DNA of 64,000 nt from contig FLMG01000971.1 of NCBI GenBank assembly GCA_900088475.1, positions 54,597 through 118,596 of the forward strand, written 5' to 3'. The DNA comes from Hyphochytrium catenoides (Eukaryota > Sar > Hyphochytriomycetes > Hyphochytriales > Hyphochytriaceae). The notes beneath the pieces are model-generated. The model made no database searches. It saw only the letters and a program-made list of their open reading frames with translations, and had not been told where the DNA came from. Shown piece after piece: positions 11,113 to 23,133 of the stretch (within the stretch, counting starts at the first letter, position 1; each line of letters begins with the position of its first letter). A program made the translations under genes and the position numbers.

Positions 11113-14100
11113 TAGCCCTCACTCTAAGAAGAATGGTTGTTTGGAAGTACCCTTGCCAGTCGGTGAACGGATACCGCTGTTTAGAGAGCTCGATGCTCAC
11201 CAAGGCAGCAATCGTGACGGCCGCTTTCAGCTAGGTCTAACACACTAGGCTTCTGATTTTACAGAAGAATGTCTTGGCTGTATGCATAGTAAAGCTCCTT
11301 TACGGTACGAGGTAGGCAGCCGAACCCTCCCTAGCTTAGCTTAGATAGTGTTTATTGCGTTCCGTCCTCCTGGCCGTCATCCTTTCACCGTCAGCCTCCA
11401 TGTGTGCTGCTCCCCACTCTCCCCTCGCCGCCGCCGCCGCCGTCATATTCTTCCTTCCGCTTTCCCGTGTTGTCCCCTTTCTGTTTTCCCTCGTGGCGGC
11501 CGCGGCGCTTGCTTCTGAAGTTCTGAAGCTCGATCCTCCCGCGCTGCGCCGTGTTTATGTCTTTTCGTGGTCTCCTTCTCTAAAGGGACCATCGAGTATC
11601 ACATACACAATAATCCCTGGATGGAGTGGACAGGACCCTAGGACCGAGAGGGCCTAAGACGGTAAGGAACAATTCTGATTGGCCGGATGACCCTAAGGCG
11701 CCACGGGATTGGCTGCAATAGTCCATACATTTATTAGGAAAGGTGAAGCGTTGTGGCTGGTGACAGCCGAAGTACCGACCAAGGCAGTTCCCATACAATC
11801 TTGGCACAGCGTCTGGAAGAGTGCAACCGATTGTCGCGCTTCTTCAGGAATGAATGAAGTCAAGATCCTCGTCTCGGAACGGCAAGAGGGAAGGGTTTTC
11901 ATACGTAGAACGTCTAGATGGTGAAGAATGGAAGGGAAAGCATGCCCGGCTACCAAGCTAGATTGGGCGGCAAAGCTGGAAAGCACAAGCTTACGGCCCT
12001 TGTGACAGTCTCTCGATTACGTCCAGCCTTGAAGCGTGGTGGCAAAAGGGCAAACTGGGGTCTGTCAGATGGCAAGCCACAGACTGTCCGTCCCACAGGC
12101 ATGTCTCCTGCTGCCTCATACCTCAGAAAGTATCTTGATACTCCTCCTTGTGCCCACCCGGCTCTCGGTTGAATGGCCGTAGATGATGGACAAGCAGTGG
12201 ATCCTGATGACGCGAAGGTTGGCGCACCCTTTCTGATGGAGTGATTGAGGTTTAAGCAGTTATTCCCCTTCTCGGCAGTTCTTCTGATACGTCTTGTTGT
12301 GCCAGGAGCCTTGTATGTAGCTCTCGCAAACGACCTTACTCCAAGTGTTTTCTGGAAAGAGCTTTTTCTGATTAGCAGAGAACGGGTTAGAGAGACACCG
12401 GTACCGAAGTAGTATGAGTGCTAGCATCGGGCAAACTGCTGGGGTTAGGAGGTTTGCGTAGATGTGTGTGGCGTCTCTAGACATCCAACACATTGGTCCT
12501 TCTTCATCATGTGTGCAAAATAAATGCGCAACGCATCTTCAGAGAACTCCATGCGATGTAGCATACAGCAAAGGCAAACGTCCATGCAAAAATAAAGTCC
12601 CGAGAGTTTGTCCAAGCATTTCCATGGAAGGAATTGTAATAACGCGAAGCACTTGATTCTGACGTGATTACGGAACTTCGACGTGTAGAGCATGAGGTCG
12701 TGATGACATCAATAAGGAGCTGCAGATTTGGAAGGTCTCTCATCCACAGTTGCCAGGGTCTCCCAGTTGAAGACTTTATGGATGACATTAAAGATCACTT
12801 CAACAAACTGTACATGTGGACTCTAAGGGCAGAGAAACAGGAAGGGTCAGAATGACGAAGTGCGCATGGCTATTAACATGGAGGACTTCGCTTCAGCTCT
12901 GGAGCCTCCAAAGGCGGTCACCCCCCTCTGCAAAGTTGATGTCGATGTGCTAAGGAGAGCAGGTTTCTCGCAGAAGTACATATCTCAGGGGGTCTCCCAT
13001 CAGCACAGCCATCTGAGCTTTAAGTATACAGCGGAAAGCTGGGTGTTGATGTAGTTCAGGGACTGGAGAATGGATGGATAAAAAAGAAGTTTGATTGAAG
13101 CGCACATCAGAGAACTTGTTGCTCGCTTTCTAAAGCTATCAGGGCAGAGTCAGACCCGTCTGCCCATTGAAGGAGTTTGGAATCGTTCTGCAAAAGGGTT
13201 GTCCATTCAGTTGGATGAGGTCTGAGCGACCAGCCATTCCCAAATAACTTCTTCACACGATTCCAAACTCAGTTTTTGGGGCAGCGCGGTAAGGAGACAA
13301 CAAATACCTATCAGCAGAAGATTTGAGCATGAAAGCCACCACGGGCTTAGCCTGGAGACGGAACTTGAGATTCTGGAAGAGCTGGAAGAAGCCACTGGGA
13401 GAAAGGCATTCTACCATAATGGCACCATTGCAAAGCATGATGTAAACATCGCTAAGAGTGGACTTAAGCTTGGACGGTACTACCCAACCAGCGACTTTAA
13501 TCAGGGCCTCTACCTCAGGAAGAATCTCCAAAAGGCCGTAAGACGCCTTTGCTGTATACAATAGGCATTTCAGAACAAACCTGGTGGCGAAGCTACTCTT
13601 CGACCCCTCAGGATTACGCATGCACAGTATGGGGTGACGGACCACTCTGATAGCAGCTAGCGACATTTCCCGTCGACCGAATCCATCTTCTTTATGTTCC
13701 ACAATGTAGCGCCGTAGACTGCATCATTGCTCTTACCATTGACGAGAACATCAGCCCATCTATCACATTCCGCCGCTATCAAGGTGGTTCTTTTCTACTT
13801 CTTCCTTCTTCTTAGCCGAACAACGTAAGCTCCTCTGTCAACAAAGTAGGTTCATCTAGGCAGCTGACAAAACTTCGCCGGATACCAGTGGAGCTTCAAA
13901 CCTCATTTGGGACGACGATGGATGACAGCAACAACAGCCGCCTGCCATAACATCCGCTTGTCCCCTCTCCTCCCTCAGGAGACCACCGAGGATAGGAAGA
14001 ACGCTTCGCCTGATGGAGGTAGTTAGTCACCTTGATGATGGTGATTGTTTGAATCTCTGGCTGACCCTGTACTGCTGGCACTACTAAGGGGCCTCATACA

Positions 14101-14883
14101 ATCACCATCAAATCACACTGCGGGCTGCTCTTAGACGACGGCTAGCTGCTGCTGCTGCTGCTGGTGCTGCGTTCATCCTTGTTGCTCCGCAGCAGCCGTG
14201 ATGCTGATGATATGATGATAAACTGTCATGATCGGCAAAACGGTACTGGAGATTAACCACAAGACTAGTACACTGGAGACATACACTTCGTACAAGGGCC
14301 AGCCTCAAAGTGCGTGGAACATGTTAAACGTACACAGGAAGTCTGTACCTTGGGAGATATTCCGTATAGGTAGGATACTAGTCATGAATATAGGATCCCT
14401 ATTCCGAATCTTGCTACACTGATCGATGATGGACCGTTTTGGTGGTTTCAGGTTCTGACGGCTGGCATGGTGGGAGCTCGAGAAAGCGTCAGGCACAGGC
14501 GGTCAGTGGCGTCAGAAGAGCTCCAGCTGCTTGCTCTGTCCTCTTGCTGCTTCAGCACTATCACGGGAGATGTCCCATGTCAGCCTCTGCTCGATGAGCT
14601 CTCTTGAAGATAGTAAGAGGGGAGTCCTCTCTGAACTGGTAAAGGCGAGGAGCGGACTGTTCTTGCTACAAGTCGAGCTTTCGTTTCTTATTCTTGAAGT
14701 TAACATCGTCTTGAAGTTGAGAGGTAGCAAAGATGATAAGGCGGCCTACTACAGCTCACACTACGGGGGAAGTCTGGGAGCCGCTCCAGACGACCGGCTA
14801 GCCCATATATCAGAGAGGTTGGTGGGAGCTCGAGGCTCAAGGATGCTCGCACTTTCGGCGTTTGGGCATCAGTCGAGTCAAGG
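11113..14883. other. long stretch without a confident gene; possible decayed elements
   Basis: Several ORFs of 60-150 codons occur on both strands with no motif I recognise. The longest, minus strand 13253-13702 (149 codons, starting at a non-ATG codon), shows no family signature. A short GCT/GCTG repeat lies at about 14145-14163. A stretch near 12750-12800 shares the phrase CAGTTGAAGA(C/T)TTTA and its context with 24035-24060, which may reflect copies of one old repeat. GGTGGGAGCTCGAG occurs at about 14469 and again at about 14822, just upstream of the next gene. Confidence 0.4.
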
Positions 14884-17819
14884 ATGAAGGTCCTTATAGT
14901 GGAAGGCTTCTCTTCCTATCCAGCAGGACGGAAGAGAGCCCGCACCTTTGAAAGTCATGTGCGAGAAGCTTTTCTCGAGCACGAAGCTGCTGACACCTCA
15001 TCACCAACGTTTAACGTGAGCCTAATCGTGGTGATAAAGTGCATCATGCTTGACACTCAATTATTATTTTCATGCTCGTTGTAGGTGGTGAGCAAAGACT
15101 CCTTGGACCCTTATTTATTTGATGGTTTTGACTCTGAGTTCAACGACCCCATCGCAATCAAGACCTTCCAGCAGCTTGACTTCGTCTTCATGGACGGAGA
15201 CAGCGATAACGTACCATGGCTGGACTCGTCCTACAAAGTACTTCCAAGCTGTCGCGGCCTGAGTCTAGTTTGTCCCACTTTGAGCCATTTGTCAATCTTT
15301 ACCTTTTCTCCTTGCGCACTTTCGCACGCCACTCTCCTAATCCTATTCCATTCATGGTTTTCTATACGCCGTCCTCTTCTCTTGGTATATCTTTTATGGT
15401 TTTCTGTACGCCGTCCTCTCCTCTTGGTATATCTTATATGTCTTTTCTTGCTATTGTCTGACACGTGTCTGCTGTTCTATTGTTGGATGGCCACATACCA
15501 CCGCAGGTCATGCTCTTTGTCAAAATGTGCATGCTCACAGATAAGTGCCTCTTCGCGGCTAGCTTTGGTTCCACAGCTCTGTGCTACGTATGCTCCACTG
15601 GGGGACAATACTTTCGAGTCCTTAACAAATGCCCTATGCGTGCCAGCGAGATAAGCACTAATCAGCTTAGCTTAGATGAAGGTGCCCACATAGACCCTTT
15701 CACGTTCTACCTCCACCGACCTTCTCTCAGTATCCGTGACCTCAACTTATAGCTCTCTCTTTTTCTTGACCCCGCCGGGCAATTTTTAAGTTAGACTAAC
15801 GTGACTGACCAACAGACGCGGGGCAGTGTGACGCGCTTCTGGACTCCGGGACCGGAGACATATACGTTGAGAATTCGGCAGGATGCTGGGTTCCTAGCGG
15901 TAATGTAGGCGTCTACTACTATCAGGGCAGGCAAGCGGCGAAGGACCATGGTCTTCCTACCAATAGTTCGAGACGTATGAAGATGCATGAGAAGACGGAA
16001 AATGTAGGAGCCAGAGACAGACATCGTTATTGTTCTCAAGAGTACTTATCGGGTATTTTTCCTTCGCAGCACACCATAGGGAAAGTTGGGGAGACCATAA
16101 GTCGTCTCAGAATCGAGAAGCTCAACCATTGGTGCAGTGAGGCGGTTCCTAGAAGGGAGTTCGTGGTCTGTTTTGCAGGTCGCTGGGACATTGACGAGAC
16201 GGTTAACGGCACCTCACATAATAGGTCAGGCGCATGCCAAGAGGCTATCAAGAAGCAGAGAATACCACTCGATCTGAGAGAGAACGGGGATTAGGGACAG
16301 AGGGTAGAGATCTGGCACTGATCTTCTAATGTCACAGACTTGAGGTTGTCATGGACTCAGAACGAGGGCCCTCCGTTTATGAGTACGGCAATTGCGCAGG
16401 CCTCCAGTTCCACGTCACAGAGAAGTATCCTGAGACCATGTAAGTGTTCGGCTGGGGTCAACTGTGGTCTCGTGGTTAGGTCTTTGGCTTCATCTAGTCC
16501 CTCCTCCGAAGTGCCTGCAAGATCGAAAGCTCTCATGCCAGATAATCAGCGCGTTCGTTTCAAAAAGCTTACCCATCAACAAAGGCTAAGCAGCTCTTTC
16601 GCATACTGTTTTACCTCAGAGCTGTCTTAAAGAGCTATGTCAAGACGAAAGTGCGCAGAATCATTGAGACTGGGGGCTTGGGGTCCGCTCGAGGTCTGAC
16701 GAACGGCACTGCCCGCTGCCTTGTCTTCCAGAATGCGCGGGGACGACGACCCAAGCCTTCAGAAACAGCTAAACTGGCCCGTCCTACTTCTACTCAGTTG
16801 CTATCTATAACACGCCAATATGGGGTACTGCAACTCCCAATCCATGGTCCTTTGCTCCACATTCGAGCCCTAACTTAGTGATCCACAGAAAAGAAGGTCA
16901 ACACCCGTTTCAGTTGGACACACTTGTCCAGAGGTTAATGAAGGTGAACACAATGCGGAGAGGCAAAAGTGTAGCCCAGATATTAGTGCTCGAAAGAGCA
17001 GTAAGCATGCGTGGAGTGAAAGTCAGGACCGACCATCAGTCAATGCCGAGCCTCTAAAGCAGTAAGTTGTTACATCTATAGCCAGTAGTTTCGCCTCATG
17101 ATCAACGGCATGTGCCAGGGTGCAAGCGAGGTCCACTAGGGCCGTGCGCAATGGTATTACTTCTGCCAAAGACTCTCCAAAGGTACGAGCGCTCCACACC
17201 CAGGGAAAGGAGCCTCTTCGTTCTCCATCACCTCCTGGCTATTACTTCTACCGTCCGTTTGTCCTACAGCCGTCTATCAGTAGCTCTTAACAAATCCCCT
17301 TCCCTCCGCCCCTCCATTCGCCGTCGTCAGGGCGTCGTAATCCTTAACCCTGGCGGTAGTCGGCCCAAGCCATTCAATAACTATAAGACACTTCTTCAGC
17401 GAAACATGGAGGAGGCAGCCACAGAAGACGACGGGGTATACACAGGGTCCGTAGATGGTCCCTACCTCACCTACTATGAGAAGGAAAAACTCGAGTATCA
17501 GGTGGGCACCCTTGCCTTTTTCTTCAGCTTTTCCACCAATATTGGTCACGTGAATCTCAACCCATACGTATGCTTGTTTCGTCAGCTCCTTCGCATTGGA
17601 TGACACAGAAAGTCTAACCTTGCTGCTCTTCAGATTTCCAAGGCACATTGGGTAGATAGCAAGCCATTCAACGCTATGATTGGACGAGCTAGCACTCAGT
17701 TGCCCGCGCAGGCCAACGTTATACGAGCCAGCGGACCATTCATGGACTCCACACCCCAATTCCGAGAGAAGTATGACAAGAACAAACAGATTGACAAAAC
17801 AAAGCCTTTCCGGGTTTAA
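14884..17819 (+). CDS. unrecognised conserved-looking multi-exon protein
   Basis: Exons with matching phases begin 14884-15015 (ATG), 15085-15237, 15507-15681 and 15816 onward to about 16300. Coding then resumes at about 16330-16440, 16610-17060 and 17160-17498, and ends at 17634-17819 (TAA). Introns carry GTGAG/GTACT-type donors and CAG acceptors; the one before 15816 has a GACTAAC branch site. The protein has no named family that I can assign. Visible blocks: MKVLIVEGFSSYPAGRKRA at the start, LDFVFMDGDSDNVPW, a Cys-rich block around LFAASFGSTALCYVCSTGG, SGTGDIYVENSAGCWVPSG, GPSVYEYGNCAGLQFHVTEK, NTPIWGTATPNPWSFAP, and an end rich in Lys finishing KTKPFRV. The start resembles the first strand of a glutamine-amidotransferase-like fold and AASFGSTA could be a nucleophile-elbow-like turn, but no full triad is visible. 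Two exon joins near 16840 and 17280 are uncertain. Confidence 0.65.
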
Positions 17820-18327
17820 GCCACATTTGTGTGGCTCAAGGTGGGGAGTTCTCTTGCACTGGGCTTTGGCCAGGCCTATCTGTCGACGCCAGGATGTACT
17901 CAATGTAGGACTTCCTACCTGAAGACGATCAGAAAAGTGGGAAACTGACACATCCGCGACAGAATCAGAACCGCATGCAAAATAACCTGCCTAATATTAT
18001 CCTTTTCAGCTAATGGGATGTATGTATCGTTCCCAGAATCGGAAGTGCGTGAACAGTCTTCCAAGCTCGATGACCGCTAAGTTTCCTTTTGCCTGGTATA
18101 TCCAGCTGGATGCAGCCCTCGAGCCGAGTGAAGGCCATGAATAACGTTAGAAAGACTGTAGACTCAACTCTACAAAGGAAATTTGATAACCCTCGTCGCT
18201 GCCATCCGAGGGGCACAGAGTGTGTTTGCAAGGGTCATGCCGAGAAGTATCACACTTGTCGGGAAACCGCAATCAGATGAAAGCGGCATGGTCCATCCTG
18301 TAGGCTTCTTCGTCCACAGCTCGTCCT
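17820..18327. other. 3' intergenic stretch between convergent genes
   Basis: Between the stop of the plus-strand gene at 17819 and the stop of SDHAF4 at 18328. Short ORFs only, none with a motif. Nothing else seen. Confidence 0.4.
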
Positions 18328-18708
18328 TCAAAAATCAACACAACGTCCTTTTCTCTCCCAATCGCCGTATCGAGTAGGTTCGGGGAGACGACCACCTCGA
18401 GTAGGGCCATTCCACTCAGGGCCTGAAGGGCCGTCGACGATCATAACCTCCATCTCATCGTCGCTGTCTTCATCATCGGCTGCATCACCGCACTGTTCGG
18501 GTGCCGGTGGCTTTTCCTTATTGTTGAGTTGCTCTGATGCATGGTAGTCTCGGCTCAATAGAGCTGGTGACAACATCTGCTGATAGAAAATAGGGAGACA
18601 CTTGCTAGCCTTCGAGGAAGCGCCGCTGGGTAGTAGGGAAGATATTGAGGCAGGAACAATTCCTCTAGTGGCCCCAGGAACCACCTTTAAGCAAGCCTGC
18701 AGAGCCAT
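18328..18708 (-). CDS. SDHAF4: succinate dehydrogenase assembly factor 4
   Basis: One intronless frame of 126 residues with ATG at 18708 and TGA at 18328. The C-terminus carries the family's hallmark, GPTRGGRLPEPTRYGDWERK followed by GRCVDF, which is nearly invariant in SDHAF4/Sdh8 proteins. The first 40 residues are rich in Ala, Ser, Lys and Arg without acid residues, as expected of a mitochondrial targeting sequence. A strongly acidic stretch (DDEDSDDEMEV) lies between the presequence and the conserved end. In the family the protein binds the flavinylated SDHA subunit in the matrix and promotes its joining with SDHB for complex II. Both flanking genes are on the plus strand; no operon-like link is evident. 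Confidence 0.93.
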   Translation of the reverse strand: MALQACLKVVPGATRGIVPASISSLLPSGASSKASKCLPIFYQQMLSPALLSRDYHASEQLNNKEKPPAPEQCGDAADDEDSDDEMEVMIVDGPSGPEWNGPTRGGRLPEPTRYGDWERKGRCVDF

Positions 18709-19422
18709 TGTAACGCCTTTTCAGCTTGGACGATCTGCTGCACCGAGGGAGCAGCTTCTCCAGCAACGGAAGAGAGAGCAACTTCTTGGCAAAGGACACG
18801 CCTTCACACTGAACGAAGAAGAATGTGACGGAGCAGGGAAACTGCTTTCTGGGACACCACGGAGTCCATCATGCCAACACGGCAACGCTTTCTGAAGAAG
18901 AGACAAAGTGATCGTCAGACACAGAGATCACTCTTCTGGCTCGCTTGCTCTGTGATGATGTCACATGAATAGCGTAGCGCTATGTTTTGATGAGAACACA
19001 CCATGGCACACAGAAAAGTTCAATCACAAATCGAGGCTTCTTCTCCGGTCTAGTTCTCCATAAGTGTGCTTTTCATTCAAGATCAATCTCAGAACGGGAA
19101 GCGGAATACAACAGGAACGAACAGGCTCTAGAACGACAACGTACGAGTTAAAACCCCGTTTTGGCGCGAGATTCGTGTGTTCAAGTGCAGAAATGTGGAG
19201 TCTGTCGTCTTCCAGCTGTAGAATAAGGAACTTCTGATTTCTGAAGCTTCAGCCGCCCGTGGACCTCAAGACGTTCCGCTTGTGCTCCGTTAAGGGGTCT
19301 GTTTGGATCAAGCCGCTGCTGTCCTGGTATTCCTTTGCTATGATGGGATGAGCTGGACGGTGTCTTCAGAGTTTGACGCAGGAAGATTGAGGACAGGTGG
19401 TCTCTGAGTGTGTGAGGACTTC
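18709..19422. other. shared 5' region of SDHAF4 and the Cys-rich gene
   Basis: Divergent promoter interval between the SDHAF4 start (18708, minus) and the next plus-strand start (19423). ORFs here are antisense or short. No clear TATA box or other element was identified. Confidence 0.4.
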
Positions 19423-21422
19423 ATGTCGATGGGGGAGATGGATAACAAGCTTCTTGTGGGGGTAGACGCTAAGAAGGAAGGCTGTGGCTTCGAATGTCCT
19501 GTGGCGCAATGTCAATCAACGAAGCCCGGCCAGTTCCTTCATCTAGAGCCACTCATCGTTGATTCCAGTGGGAAGCTTGTAGTCGACCGACTGACAAAGG
19601 GTCTGCATTCAAACCATAGCTCCTACAAAGGATATGCTGACACAAGGGTCTTCTTTCGCTGGTAGCATGAACTAACCCCGCATCTATCTGCTCCAAGTGA
19701 AGTCTCACTCCCCGTCCTTTCGTATTGACAGCGGGGATTGCTTGAGCGTCCTTACACCCTGCGAAGCTTGTTTCAAGTTGCAGCAGGTTGTCGTCGTCAA
19801 TGCCTTGTATGCGCTTTCAAGCACGGAGCCAGACTCCGATCCGGATGAGGAGGGTCTCATGGTTTGCGCATTTTGCGGATATCTTAACGTTATCAGCGTG
19901 TACATGGATGCTCTACTGGATGCTCACCTTCATAAGCCTTTTACGTGGGGCCACGTACAGGTTAGATACAGCTAGTTGATCCAAGGGTGCAATATGGGAT
20001 GTCCATTGCGATCGATTCTTCCACTCGTCTCTCACGGACCTCGTTCTAATTGCACCTTAGCGGACCATTCAGCACATGTCAAATCCGAAGCATTACATGG
20101 CGCAAATCAAAGGCGAGTACGAAGAAGCTGTGAACTCCATCAAAGCCATCCGAGCAGAGCTTCAGGGTATGTAAGCAAGCTGTCCTTTGCAACTCTGTTG
20201 CGTTGGTATAAGTTGGTATCTGCTTTCCCTCTCCTACCCCTCCTGTTGAACTGAGCCGTGTTTATCTAGCAGGCACCAATGATGGGTTCTCAGCAGAAGG
20301 CGAATATGCATTAGGAAGGAAAAGGAAAAGGACGCAACCCAGTTCCACTAACTCCGGTGCCTTACGGGTACTACACTAGTGTACTTACTCCTATGTTTGG
20401 CTATGGCACCCAGTTCCGCCGCGGCTTAGAATTGCCGCTGCTCACCACTCTCTTTGACATAAATCCTTGCTCAGAGCGGTGACTTCCCCTCTACTAATAC
20501 GGACCAGGGTTTAGGAATAATCAACTTAGTTGCACATCTCTCTTTCGCCCCTGACAGGCAGAGCTCACGGCCCTCGAAAGCGTAGCGAATACGGCGTCAA
20601 TGATGATGAAGGAGCTTCACGATCCAAATGAGCGAAGGGCGGACTACGCGCTGATGTGTCATCGCAATCGTGCGTCTGAGCTATTTCCCTTCACCCAGCA
20701 TCATATGAACATGCTGAAAGCAGTCTGGCTTGATCCTCCTACGTCCGGATCGTCACATGATCTTATGGTGGGAAAGACTTTCGTAAAGGGTTACAGCACC
20801 GACCCCTTGCTGACGTTGCTTTTGCTTTCTGCCTCTCTTGGATGGCTCGTCTTCTAACAGGAGCTCTGGAACCTAATTCGACAATTCCTTGAGCAGCAAG
20901 AAAGCATACTAGACGTTAGGCACCAGGTCTATGAAGACCTGCGAGCCTTAAGGCTCTATCAAAAGGAGCTGCCTGGACTGTCAAACGAGGTAGCAGGTTT
21001 CTTTCGGCTGCTTGGTGGCATGAAGCTAAGCTGTTCTTGTCTGTTCCCTCTCTCTAGCGTTCTAATGTCATCCAATCATTATTGGCCGAACGATTTCTGG
21101 CCTCGGACTCAATCTATGATGAGTACTGCCAACATTACCTACCAATGTTAGAGAAGGTTAACGGCCTTCTTCGACATGACATTCACAGGTACACGGAGAT
21201 AGTAAAGTCTGATGAGGGCAACATACGGTCGGGCCAGCAGCTCCTTGCTGCCTTGAGAGAGAGAATTTATTTGTTAAGACGGCTTGCACTCTCGATCTCC
21301 TATCATTGCATCCCTCAATCATCATAAGCCAATAGATTTTTTCTGCCAGGTCCAAAGATGTAGGGTTGCTGTTGCCTCGGCCTTGCCCACTTGAAGCTAA
21401 TCCCCTAAGCCTTATACTGTAA
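19423..21422 (+). CDS. Cys-rich N-terminus plus coiled-coil protein, family unknown
   Basis: Reconstructed from exons whose phases agree: 19423-19661, 19732-19960, 20061-20166, about 20272-20366, about 20560-20766, about 20860-20990, about 21058-21272 and 21350-21422. Splicing at 19661/19732 completes a Cys codon and gives a cluster RCGDC...TPCEAC and later MVCAFCG: four CxxC-type pairs including GCGFEC, a probable zinc-binding domain. The middle and C-terminal part, from IQHMSNPKHYMAQIKGEYEE on, is helical with heptad-like spacing and few prolines. Exon 4 brings a basic GRKRKR patch that could be a nuclear signal. I do not recognise the family; the layout (zinc ribbon then coiled coil) would suit a scaffold or ligase-associated protein, but that is a guess. 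The last 18 bases overlap the end of NIT2 on the other strand. Exons 4 and 5 are the least sure. Confidence 0.6.
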
Positions 21423-23133
21423 GTTATAGATATCCTTGCGCTTCTGGGTGGAGGTTGGGATGTTTCGTCTGTTGCGGCGGTCAGTACAGAGAGAGTGGTC
21501 GGTCAAAAGCGGGACACCGGGAAGAACCGAGCGACGGGCCCCAAGCCTTACCGCATTTCTTCCACTTTGTCAACCGAGAGATCTCCAACGAGTACGTCAG
21601 GTTCATGGGCGGTAGTAAGCATTACTTCTCCCCACGGACTGACGAGGGTAGAATGACCCCAAGCCTGGTGATCAGGAGTTAAGGACAACTTATGCCCAAT
21701 TCATGATAGGCCCGGTAATCATCATAGAGAAGCGCGGGAAGCAAAGGCACTTCTTGTAACATTGAGGAATGATGATGAGGTACTAGACTAGCGGCAGGGA
21801 AACTGAGAGGGGAGTTGGATATATAGCTGCTGTTTGGGCAACGTGCAGGGGAGACTGTAGCGACATAAAGCTGGTTATCCACAGCTCGGGCCCTCTGTAA
21901 CAACTCCCAGTGCGCTGGTCCAGTCGTCATATTGAAGGCTCCGGGGTACACCAAGAGGTTCGCTCCTTTCTCCCTCATGATCATTGCTAGCTCGGGAAAA
22001 CGAATATCGTAACAGATTCCAACGCCAACCTTTCCGAACGGAGTATCGAAAACTGTGACACTGGGGACGCAGCCATTAGGTAAATCCGAAGTCAATCAGC
22101 GCCAAACGTTAGTCGCGACAGCCAAGATTTTTCACGTCGCCGTCCTCCCGGTGAAGCAACCCAACTAGGCTTGGCTAGCGGTGGCCCGCTTTCTCTTTTC
22201 CCTACCTCTTTCCACCAGTTAAGGTGTCAGACTCCTTGAACGTGATCTTGCCTGGAACGTCGATATCGAAGAGATGGACCTTGCGATGCTTCCCCAATAT
22301 CTCACCCTTCGGGCTTACGATCACACAAGTATTATAGATGTTCTCGCCTTCCCTTTCAGGAATAGAGCCTAGCCATAGATACAGGGTGTAGCTGTCAGTT
22401 ACCAAAAGATACACTTCACTTGAGCTCTTCATCGCCCTCAGACACTTACCGCCAATAAGAAAAATACGGTGCTCTTTAGCAGCTTCAATCAGCATGTAGG
22501 TTGAAGGATTTTGGGACTCATTCACTTTAGACGCATCCTTCAAACCAAGCAAAAGAATGAGAGGCCGTTAGTAGGAACCCGTGCGTCGTGCTCGGGAGAC
22601 CTGGCCTACCATGGGAATCTCCTCAGCGTACTGAGGAAAGGAAGATGTAGCATAGGGACTGTCATGTGGATTATATCAGTGGAGAGCAGCTTTTCTCTGC
22701 ATTCGATGGCCCGTCTACCTGTTCCAGCATTCAGGAAGGGATATTAGCTCTGCCCCCTTGGACACTGCAGTGTCAATGGCTTGTCGCGCAGTGCGGATGT
22801 TGGTAGGTTTGTCCTGCAATAGGTGAGCCGAGTTAGCTCTTATAAAGCACCATAGCAAGGAAAGTGAGTGTCGTGCCTTACCTCCCCAACCAGGATCTGG
22901 CAGAGTCCAATCTTCATTTTCGCGCCTGATTGTGTGGCAAGAGGTCGTGCTGTAGGAGGCGCTAGCTTGATAGTAGAGCCAGCTGAGAATATGCAAGTGC
23001 AAATCTGGGAAGAGTTAATAGGCGCTCTTATAGCGTTAAAGGACTTTCTGGGTAATGAAAGGGCCGAGGGACAGGCTGCACTGCCGAGCAATCGTGAAGT
23101 GGTTAGTCTTAGGGATCGGGTCAATGCAGCCAT
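21405..23133 (-). CDS. NIT2: omega-amidase / nitrilase-like protein NIT2, probably mitochondrial
   Basis: Exons: 22882-23133, 22719-22813, 22610-22658, 22450-22537, 22206-22368, about 21845-22060, about 21553-21700 and 21405-21468 (TAG). Phases agree except at the junction after exon 6, where the donor is unclear. The nitrilase catalytic set is visible: Glu in ELISLPE, Lys in GKHRKVHLF and Cys in GVGICYD, with the family's conserved NPWGE-like block present as VSPWGEV and the end [10 protein letters not shown] matching NIT2's PISSQKRSDLY. NIT2 converts alpha-ketoglutaramate and alpha-ketosuccinamate, products of glutamine and asparagine transamination, to 2-oxoacids and ammonia. About 75 residues precede the first strand ([10 protein letters not shown]) and are rich in Arg, Ser and Ala, suggesting a mitochondrial presequence. 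The first ATG is at 23133. Confidence 0.9.

Noticed and set aside
11355-11657. 100-codon plus-strand ORF rich in hydrophobic residues
   Set aside because: No motif and composition follows a GC-rich stretch; cannot support a gene.
13253-13702. 149-codon minus-strand ORF
   Set aside because: Non-ATG start, no recognisable domain and no clear splice partner.
17277-17951. 224-codon minus-strand ORF
   Set aside because: Antisense to the last exons of the plus-strand gene, whose phases fit; no motif in the antisense frame.
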